Shown here: one piece after another, positions 55,761-64,000 of the stretch
Position numbering within the stretch: position 1 is the stretch's first letter
Layout of the letters: each line of letters begins with the position of its first letter
Assembly (NCBI RefSeq): GCF_040954645.1
Contig: NC_092806.1
Location: 24,949,644-25,013,643 of the forward strand
DNA: 64,000 nt
Direction: 5' to 3'
Source of the DNA: Diabrotica undecimpunctata
Taxonomy: Eukaryota > Arthropoda > Insecta > Coleoptera > Chrysomelidae
Notes under the pieces: model-generated
Told to the model about the DNA's origin: nothing
What the model saw: the letters and a program-made list of their open reading frames with translations, nothing else
The model's database searches: none
Translations under genes and position numbers: made by a program

Positions 55761-57306
55761 ATTCTCTGTAAAATTGTTGCTGCCAGAGGCCAGAAACAAG
55801 TTGGTGCAATTACCAGTGGTGAACGAGGACAAACCACGATGCTATTATGCGCTTTCAGTGCTTCAGGTCAATATATTCCACCTATGTTTATTTATGGAAG
55901 ACATCTGATAAAAGAGGTTTTGGATAAAAACGATCCTATTGGGACAATATACAGATGTTCCAAATCAGGTTGGATAACGGAACAACTTTTCTTGGAATGG
56001 TTGAAACATTTTCAGCAGCATGTTAATGCTTTTAAAGACCATCCAGTTCTTTTAGTGCTAGATAACCACAAAACGCATTCAAGTCGGGCTTCCTATAATT
56101 TTTGTCGCGACACCGGAATAAATCTCCTTTCACTGCCACCGCACGCCTCCCACCGTCTCCAGACTCTATATATCACGTCTTTTCTCCATTTAAGACAGCT
56201 TACTACTAAGAATATGACAAGTATATAAAACAAAAAAAATATGAGAAAATCAATACAACAGACGTTGCGGAACTTGTTAAAAATGCCTTTAATAGGGCTG
56301 CGTCGGTTGAGAAGGCTGTAAATGGTTTTCGAACCTCAGGGATCTTTCCCTTCAATCCCGATGTTTTTTGTGAAAAAGAATTAATATCAATACACGTAGT
56401 TAAACAATATCAAGATATCATGTCTTCTCTGCCCGATACACATCAAACACCATCGCCAACACCAGTTCCCCTAGATGAACTACCAGTGCCCAGTGGAGTC
56501 TAAAATAAAAAACTGAGACCAAAAGCAGCACCATCATCAGAAGATTCTTTATCTGAATCAGAATTAGAGAAAGTTTTAGACATTCATCTGAGCGACGATA
56601 AGGATAAATCTGTGCAGCTAAAAAATAAAAGCTTATCTCGTATATCTTTCAGTGAACTATGCCCTCTACCGGCACTACCAGTCAGTAGTTATACAAAAAG
56701 TAGAAGCAGGCGAACTCAACGCTCGACCATTTTAACATCAACACTATTAAAAGACCACTTAGAAAATAAGGAACAAAAACAGCAAAAGAAGAATGAGGTT
56801 GAGAAAGTTAAACGAAAAATTGGAGCTACTAAGATAAAAACAGAAAAAATAGTCAAGAATAATGACTAATCAGTATGTTCGGAGCTTAAATCAAATGAAT
56901 TATGGTGGAGATGTCATCTCTGTGGTCTCTGGGCTCATGCAGACTGCAAGGAAGCGGATACTGCTACTCTTTATATTTGCTCAAACTCTAAATGTAACTA
57001 AAGAAATATGTATTTTATACTTAAACCCAAGTAAACTTAACCAAGGAACTTGATCCTTGATCGATATTACCCATCTCCATTGACGATATCACCCGATTGA
57101 CCGAAATTACCAGAATTTTTTGAGTTTCAAAAATATGTATTTTTAAAATATTTGTAATTATTTTATAATATTTTTGAAGCAGTCAGTAACTGGTTAGCTG
57201 AATGAACTTAATGTCCATATTTCAAGATTCAAATTTATAAAAGCTGTAGCAAACAGTCTAGAATAGTTTTGTCTTAAGTAGTCCATATTCCCCCACCCTC
57301 CCCTAT

Positions 57307-57662
57307 GTCTCTTTTGCTTCGAGTGTCATCTTTTATTAAACGTCGGCAATAATTTTGACAAATTTCTATTTATTTAAAAAGTCCTTTTTAAAAGGTGTAA
57401 TAATAACTCTATCGTTCTACATCACAGAACGTTTTTGGAATAATTATTCCGTGGTCAGTACTATCCACTTTAATTAAATCAAACGTGAAAGTAAAAATTT
57501 TGACCAAAGGAAATTACCTAATGTACCAAAACTAGTGATTTGGAAAGCAGATTGGTCAATAGTTTTGGTGATAAGAATTTCGAGAATAAGATCATTTTTT
57601 ACTATAATTTGTAATATTTCAGATGTCTGTTTTGTACCTAGAATTTTTTTTATATATAATAT
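57307..57662. other. Non-coding interval
   Basis: No gene recognised. Right flank of the pogo-like element. Confidence 0.4.
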
Positions 57663-58454
57663 CTATCCTATAATCTTCTTCTTAAAGTGCCTATCCGTTC
57701 CGGATGTTGGCGATCATCACGGCTATCTTTACTTTATTTATTTCAGCGCGGAACAGTTCAGTGGTAGTCGTGTTATACCACTTTCGTAAATTTTGAAGCC
57801 AGGAAATGCGTCTTCTTCCCGGTCCTCTCTTACCATTTACTTTCCCTTGGAGAATCAGCTGGAGAAGGCCGTAACGTTCTTGATTTCTCATTACATGTCC
57901 TAGATATTCCAACTTTTTAGTTTTGACGGTCATGAGAATTTCACATTCTTTCCTTATTCTACGCAGGACCTCCACATTAGTAACTTTGTCAACCCAGGAT
58001 ATACGTAAGATGCGCCTATAACACCACATTTCGAAAGCTTCGAGCCGATTCATAGATGCAACAGTCAGTGTCCATGCTTCCATTCCGTAGAGCAGAACTG
58101 TGAATATGTAGCAGTTCAATAGACGGCATTTTGTTTTTAATGATATGTCTCGACTGTTGAAAAAGGTTCTCATTCTAACGAATGCTGCTTTTGCTTTTAT
58201 TATTCGCTGTTTAATTTCTGTTGAGTGGTCCCATTGGCTATTTAAATTGGTGCCTAGATATGTATATTGCTCGACTCTTTCGATATTCTGTTGGTTGATT
58301 GTAAGATAAGCGTTTAGTATTGGTTTTTTACTAATTGTCATAAATTTGGTTTTCTTTATGTTAAGAGCTAGTCCGTATCTGTTGCTGACTTCTGTTATGC
58401 GATTTGTTAATATCTGTAAGTCATTCAGATTATCGGCAAAAACTATCCTATAAT
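57663..58454 (-). mobile_element. 5'-truncated RTE-like LINE with 12-bp target duplication
   Basis: The insert 57675-58442 is flanked by CTATCCTATAAT at 57663-57674 and 58443-58454. The 216-codon minus frame (58341-57691) contains NIERVEQYTYLGTNLNSQWD, TVLLYGMEAWTLTVASMNRL, FEMWCYRRILRISWVDKVTN and KLEYLGHVMRNQERYGLLQL, ending KIAVMIANIRNG. An AAGAAGAAG tail follows. The frame is intact for this end of the protein. RT motif C is just upstream and truncated. Confidence 0.93.
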
Positions 58455-59984
58455 AATGAAGTTAATTCGTTAAATGGTTGTTTTTCCATCTACATCCGGA
58501 ATTTTATATCTAATTCCTTACATGCTTCCTTAAAGTTATCATTAGAAATATTTCATTTACCGAAAAGATGGTGTGTTCAAAAATTACAAAATAGCAAGCA
58601 ATCTTGGCCTGCTGGACGGGATTTGAAACTGGTTCATCACTGCATTAATCAAATTAACGAATCTTCTTCCTCAACTTCGATATGGGAAATTCAGGATCAA
58701 TGCCTATCTCATTTCAACAGATCAATCAATCTCATTTTTAAAAAGCTGCCCCAGTAGTGCGGAATATGGATTTCGTTATATTTATATCTACTGATATTAT
58801 TAAGGTGTTCCAAAATAACTGGATTGCCTAATAAGAAGGTTAAAGAAGAAGGAGGTAATAAGTTATTAGTTTCAGTGTTTAAGTATAATACTCGGTGATA
58901 CTATAAATTAAGCCATAAAAAACTATATTATATATTTTTTTGATCTGTGCGTCCCATTATTGTAAAATTTTATGATTTTATTAATTTTTAAAAAATTTTT
59001 AGTGTAGTCGTACAAAAAAAAATCTGTATGCTAGGAAGTAAACATTTGATACACGTTTATTACGAATCACGAAAATTTCAATAAAATAAAACAAGACTTG
59101 AGCAGATAAATAACAATAATGCAAAAAATATTATCGGCATATACAATTGAAGATATTTGTCACCTATGTCTTGACTTTTCGCAGTATGATCACAGCTACA
59201 TGCTGGCAACAATCAATTCGAATCCAATCACCTATGGCCGATGCATTCTTTTATTTCCAGCACTCCGACTGGTTACATTTCTGACAACTGATTGATGCTC
59301 TCGAATATATTTACGTCAAAATCCATATTGGATTGATAGTTGATCGAAGAAAGGTCAAACTCGGGTTAGTTTAGATGAGGAGAGCAAATTCACAATTCAG
59401 TTCGATGTTATGGAGAGTGATCGATGAATCCGTAGTTGGACTGCTTAAAAATGTCCGCGTTACCAGTAAATGACTTATCTTGTATTTATGTTAAAAATGC
59501 TTATATCGAAACTGTCATTAGTAGTAAAAAATAAGCAACTGGGAAAACATATCTGAATAAAACGGTTTTGGAAAAAAAACCCAATACCCGAAATGGCCAA
59601 ATACAATAATTATGGAGTTATTAAAGATGAGGAGATCAATATTTCACTTAGCAGAATTTGATTAAAAGCAGAAATGATGGGATTAATAAATCGTAAAAAA
59701 TCTGAAGACACTGAAACGAATCAATCATAATAATTTTAATTGTAAATATGAATCATAAAAATCTAAAAACATTGAAAGAAATCGATCATAATTTTATTAT
59801 AGAAAGTATTAATTCGAGTTTAGGAAGCTAGCGTAAATATACAAATTATTTATTATTTACATACAGGCAAATGTGATTTTTCACACAATGGGAAAGAAAA
59901 GTATGTTTAAAGTTTGTAAAATTTTTTTTTTATTTAGAAAAAACATATAATCCACATCAACCACGCAGGGTTATTAGTGGAGTA
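58455..59984. other. Non-coding AT-rich interval
   Basis: A plus-strand open frame overlaps the LINE end (58404-58757), but its product has no known family. Nothing else recognised. Confidence 0.4.
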
Positions 59985-60195
59985 ACGTACACAAGAGTTC
60001 ATTTTATTTACATTAAATATATGTATATAAACGTAAATCTTTTAAATAATTTATTACATGGTCAGTGTTTATGGTTAAAGTGGTTTTGATGTCATCTGAG
60101 ATTCCATATTTTCTTTTTGTTTCTTCGTGGTACTGGCAGTCAATCAGAATATGCTTCACCGTCAATGGGAGAGATTTCCAATGTGTTTTAAATGT
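59985..60195 (-). pseudogene. LINE C-terminal (post-RNase H) fragment
   Basis: The minus frame reads LTVKHILIDCQYHEETKRKY, GISDDIKTTLTINTDHV and INYLKDLRLYTYI. This is the zinc-like C-terminal segment (VKHIL-C-YH) of the RNase H-bearing LINE family that also occurs at 29379-31430. The fragment ends abruptly near 60170-60195. Confidence 0.75.
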
Positions 60196-62089
60196 ATCCA
60201 TTATTTTCTAATCCGGAGAAAACTAATAAATATTTTTGAAAAATTTAAACGCAGAATGAAAGATTACATTATTACTGAGGGCAGAAAGTCCCTGAAAACT
60301 TCTTTATTCTAATGTATATTTCATTCTGCAAAAAGAGAAATCAAACGATTTCTACCTAGCGAAACCGAATTCAAATTTTTTTTTTTTTACCACTGTGTTT
60401 CCTAAAATTTGCGAAATAAACAGCTGGATAAATTACTCGGCAAGGGAATCTAAAATTGCATTCCACAAGCCGTTCATCCTGGTCAAAATTCGTAGTGAAT
60501 TCAGTTTCTGGTACTTCAAACGAAGTAAATAATAAAACAGAATGATGGTATTAGATTTTTGTTTCGATACAGTGCAGCGACAACCGCTAATACGTATTTC
60601 GACCTCCTTAGGTCCCGTCAGAACGGTATAGTCACTGCTCTGAACCAAAACAAAAATCTCTCTGGGGAATTCCATCCTAATTATCTTGCAACGTATAGTA
60701 CCTTCGGATATGAATTCCAGGTTTTCTAGTAAAGTGATTAAACGCGAAGATTAGTATTAAAATATCCAAAGAGATGAGGTATTCTTATTTACAAAATTGA
60801 TAATGGTTAATTTCTTATTTTTATTAATATAATAATAACCAACATTAGCCGTGAAAGTTTTAATTGTATTTTTCTAAATATATTAGTATTAAAATATTGT
60901 TAATATTATATATAACAGTATTAAAACATTATTATTTAATAAATAAACACCTCAGGAACGCCTATGATTTACGACCGTTTTATGAGTTTGAGGCATATCT
61001 CGTGCTCTCAACAATTTGTGAACGGAGAATAGTTGAAAACAATTTACAGATTTAAGACAATGTAATTGCTGTTCCCTGTGAATCTATAATTAACTACATA
61101 AATACAGAAATGTCAGATTTTTATATTAATTAAGAACAACACATATCAGAATTCACTTAAAATGTAGCTAATGCGTATACGAATGAGACCAAGTAAGTCA
61201 ACTTTAATTTGGTATTACCACCTAGCGCCAATTTGTAAATACAGGTTAAGCTTTCTTCAGATTTTAAGCGTTCCGATTCAAGTTCAATAAAGTATAATTT
61301 TCATTGCAATCAGTCATTTTATCGTTAATCCGATAAAAAATAAATTTTGAAATAAAATATTCTCTTTAAATAAATTTTATTCTAAAAATGCCGTTTTAAA
61401 TAAAAAAAAAGTATTATACAAACATCATAATTAACAAATGTTCTCTAAAACCATTTTAACATAGAAATCCTAATAAACTGTCCATGACTAATTTTATCAC
61501 TGGTCTTTCTCAACCAATTACATCTTTTTAAACTCTATACCGTTGCTATGATGACTTCAGCTCTTGAATATATTCCAAGAAGAAAACCAAGAATGAGACA
61601 TTGAAATAGCGGCTAATTTATCACTATTTTTACCTGTGGATCTCTTATAAAAAATTTATGGAACTACGCTGAATGGAAGAAAGAACCAGAATGATACCTT
61701 CAATAAATTTAAAAAACCACAAGTAAGGATCTGGAGCAGGACAGGATCGTATAAATTTGGGTATTTCGACGAGATTCGGACATAAATGGGTTAGTGCTGA
61801 CCTCAGAATTAACCATAAGATGTTAAATATGCGAATATATTTCAAAGTAAAGGAAATTTATTGGCAATGTTTATTTATAAACAAGATATTTTTGTTGTGG
61901 TTTAGATATAAATGACTTAGTAGAATTTAAATATAACTAAAAAACACTATAACAGTACTTTAAGTCATTCATTCAGTTTAAATATTGGGAATTCGAAGAT
62001 CGATCTTAAAAAATAAAAAATATGGCACTTATTACGAATATACACTAGAGACAAACGGCGTCTGTTAACTTAGATTAATATCTTCTTCT
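60196..62089. other. Non-coding AT-rich interval
   Basis: About 1.9 kb with short open frames only and no recognised family. No tRNA or rRNA gene. Confidence 0.4.
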
Positions 62090-64000
62090 TCTCCTTCTTA
62101 GCCTTCTGTCGTCCATGTTTGGACATAGGCCTCTCCCAACTCCTTCCATCGGTCTCTATCCTGAGCAACATATTTCCAATTTTTTCCGGCTATTCTTTTA
62201 ATATCATCAACCCATCTCATCGGTGGTCTTCCTTTTGGTCGTTTACTTTCGTAAGGTCTCCAATGTTGTATTGTAGTATTCCAACGTTGGTCTTTTTGTC
62301 TAGCAGTGTGGCCCACGAAGCTCCATTTAATTTTGGCAATTTTTGTTGCTATGTCCTCGACTTTTGTTTTGGATCTTACCCAGTCGTTCCTCTTTTTATC
62401 TGACAATCGTATACCTAACATTGCTCTTTCCATTGTTCTTTCTGTTGTGGCTAGTTTATTCATATTTGCCTTGGTTAGGGTCCAGGTTTGACATTCATAT
62501 GTCATCATAGGAAGGATGCATTGGTTGAACACTTTGCTCCTCAAGTATTGGGGTATTTTGCGGTTCTTGCTCTTCTTCATGCTAGTCTTGCTCTTGCTCT
62601 TGCCTGATATATTCCTGGATTTGTTCTATCTCACTGCCATTTATAGTTATACGTCTGAAGTCATCTGTGTTTGTCATTATTTTTGTTTTTTTCATATTCA
62701 TTTTAGGCCGACGTATTGGGAGCTGGCTGCTAGTTCCCCCATCATAATTTGCAGTTCCTCGAATGTGCTCGCTATAATCACTATGTCGTCAGCGAATCTT
62801 AGGTGGTTTAACTTGTTGCCATTAACGTTAATACCATAGGTTGACCAATTTGTAGTATTGAAGACGTCTTCTAGGGCTAGGTTGAAAAGTTTTGGCGATA
62901 TTACGTCTCCTTGTCTCACTCCTCTCTTAAATGGGGATGGGATTTGTATTTTCGTCTAGTTGTACTATCATAGTTGCATTTTCATATATATTATGTATTA
63001 GTTGCCTATATCTCGAATCTATTCTACAATTATTAATAGCTTGTTCTATGGCCCAAATCTCGATATTATCAAACGCCTTTTCATAGTCGACGAAGGCAAG
63101 AAATACATGTAGTTGGTATTTATTTGCCTTCTCTATCAATGTTCTCATTGTCAGCAGATGGTCTGATGTACTATATCCTTTGCGGAAGCCAGCCTGTTCA
63201 ACCGGTTGGCAATTGTCCATTTTGTAGGTTAACCGGTTGTTAATAATTCTCATAAATAATTTGTTTACTTGACTGAGCAACGATATAGGTCTATAATTCT
63301 GTAGATCACATTTTTCCCCTTTTTTGTGTAAGAGTATTACTAGACTCTCGTTCCAGTCTTTAGGGATCTTGCTATTATGGAGACATCCATTAAATAGCTC
63401 TGTTAGTACAGGGATTGTTAATGTCTTGCTTGTTTTCAAGAGCTCGGCAATTATACCGCCGTGTCCTGGAGCTGTATTATTTTTTGTCTCTTTTAAAGCT
63501 CTTTCTATTTCGAATCCCTTTATATTTGGTAGTACTTCTGATCCCACGTTTTTATTATTCTTTTGACGTTCTCCTTTGTTGTTTCATTAGGCTAGCCTTG
63601 CGAGCTGTACAAGGATGTGTAGAAGTCTTCGACAATATCTGTTATTTTATATTTGTCCTTCTCTTCCTTATTGTTGGCGTCTTTAATTTTGATTATTTTT
63701 TGAACTCCCAGTGCGGGTCTTAGACATTTTAAGCCTCTGTTGTTTTCAATGACTCGCTCTATTAAGTTCTCGTTCTTTTTTTGTATGTCGCGTTTTAGTT
63801 CTTTTCTAATTGTTTTATTAAGTTCTCTGTATTCTTGAGTATGTTGTTTGTTTTGCGCTAGTAGTTGTCTTTCTTTTGTCTTCTTTAGTCCTTGTTTTCT
63901 TTGCAACCTGCAGTTCTGCTGCGAGAAAGTTTTTATTTATGTTTTTATTAATATCTAACAGATGTTATACCGAAAAAGGCGAAAGTACGACAGTATTGTA
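62090..64000 (-). mobile_element. RTE-like LINE, running off the right edge
   Basis: The 3' end is near 62090 with a GAAGAAG-type tail (minus strand). Reading from the right edge, coding is in order: linker, RT motifs, and a C-terminal domain. It is the longest remaining copy of its family in the window. Smaller relatives are at 7730-8229 and 53859-54252. The 5' end and any target duplication lie outside. Confidence 0.88.
62098..63906 (-). pseudogene. LINE ORF2 (reverse transcriptase and C-terminal domain), shifted
   Basis: Frames from the right: a linker (QKNENLIERVIENNRGLKCL, 63906-63592), shift, GFEIERALKETKNNTAPGHG, DWNESLVILLHKKGEKCDLQ, AGFRKGYSTSDHLLTMRTLI and FLAFVDYEKAFDNIEIWAIE (motif A; 63547-62927). 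A shift follows, then GVRQGDVISPKLFNLALEDV and HLRFADDIVIIASTFEELQI (motif C intact; 62919-62698). After a one-base deletion (LK / MNMKKTK) there is an internal deletion near 62585. The last frame has QYLRSKVFNQCILPMMTYEC, TERTMERAMLGIRLSDKKRN and GRPPMRWVDDIKR, ending VQTWTTEG at 62098. Three shifts and one deletion show that it is inactive. Confidence 0.85.

Larger units (their letters stand above)
53750..57010 (+). pseudogene. pogo-like transposase, split by two LINE insertions
   Basis: Pieces in order: EAMERALSDIADKILSIRG and VSKLYNIPYGTL (pipsqueak-type helix-turn-helix, first exon-like piece), LINE, RLRGRFEFKR and a 90-codon frame with FYLFMHRHPELSLRKPEATS (CENP-B-type second domain), IYNVDETGISNV (first Asp), LINE, CAFSASGQYIPPMFIYGRHL, VLLVLDNHKTHSS (second Asp) and SHRLQTLYITSF. 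In that last piece family members have PLD, so the third catalytic Asp is lost. After a shift come FRTSGIFPFNPDVF and a basic tail, then a Cys-rich PHD-like end, WWRCHLCGLWAHADCKEADT with ICSNSKC. It is dead from both insertions and substitutions. Confidence 0.88.
53236..57304 (+). mobile_element. pogo-like transposon with TIRs and TA target duplication, invaded by two LINEs
   Basis: The left end starts GGGGAAGGTGGGGGAATATG (53236 on). The right end, read inward, is GGGGAGGGTGGGGGAATATG (57304 back). They match at 22 of 23 positions, both continuing GAC. Each end touches a TA (53234-53235 and 57305-57306), the target of the Tc1/mariner/pogo superfamily. Subterminal copies of GATCGATATTACC occur at 53638-53650 and 57059-57071, with an inverted copy at 53264-53276, likely transposase-binding sites. 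The 4069-bp length includes LINEs at 53859-54252 and 54670-55750. Confidence 0.93.

Noticed and set aside
58404..58757. A 117-codon plus-strand gene
   Set aside because: It spans the border of a LINE insertion at 58442-58454, so most of its start is LINE antisense; the remainder has no recognised family.

Overview
This window looks like a transposon-rich stretch of an arthropod nuclear genome, most likely an insect; a beetle or hemipteran would fit but cannot be proved from sequence alone. It is AT-rich and contains no host gene I can recognise. Nearly everything that can be read is a transposable element: Ty3/gypsy and BEL/Pao LTR retrotransposons, many 5'-truncated non-LTR retrotransposons (LINEs of several families), a tRNA-derived SINE, and DNA transposons of at least six kinds (pogo, Tc1, DD41D-type Tc1/mariner, other IS630-like, PIF/Harbinger, piggyBac), plus a 3.8-kb element encoding a protein that resembles the poorly characterised DUF7869 family.

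Layout. 1-4.4 kb: minus-strand Ty3/gypsy element (LTR, gag and the start of pol, running off the left edge). 4.85-8.2 kb: a SINE and three truncated LINEs. 8.4-15 kb: decayed pogo, Tc1, PIF/Harbinger and piggyBac transposase genes. 16.8-20.6 kb: DUF7869-like element with 36-bp terminal inverted repeats. 21.2-22.4 kb: internally deleted LTR element with both LTRs, primer-binding site, polypurine tract and 5-bp target duplication. 25.4-27.4 kb: decayed IS630-like transposase carrying a 101-bp LINE tail. 28-31.4 kb: LINE remains, including one with an RNase H domain. 31.5-33.4 kb: DD41D-type element with 277-bp inverted repeats. 34.8-37.6 kb: a jockey-like LINE inserted in an RTE-like LINE; the junction makes the longest open frame of the window, a chimera. 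37.8-40.2 kb: LINE endonuclease-side pieces. 40.5-43.1 kb: rearranged BEL/Pao element with an inverted 5' part. 44.2-52.3 kb: more LINEs, one 2 kb long. 53.2-57.3 kb: pogo-like element with TA-flanked inverted repeats, itself hit by two LINEs. 57.7-64 kb: further LINEs, the last running off the right edge.

The elements do not form a pathway. They form an insertion record: perfect target-site duplications (11-15 bp for LINEs, 5 bp for the LTR element, TA for pogo) and nesting allow relative dating. Most coding frames are broken by stops or shifts. The best preserved are gypsy gag plus the visible pol, the DUF7869-like protein, the jockey-like reverse transcriptase, and the C-terminal two thirds of the reverse transcriptase at 45.1-46.1 kb.
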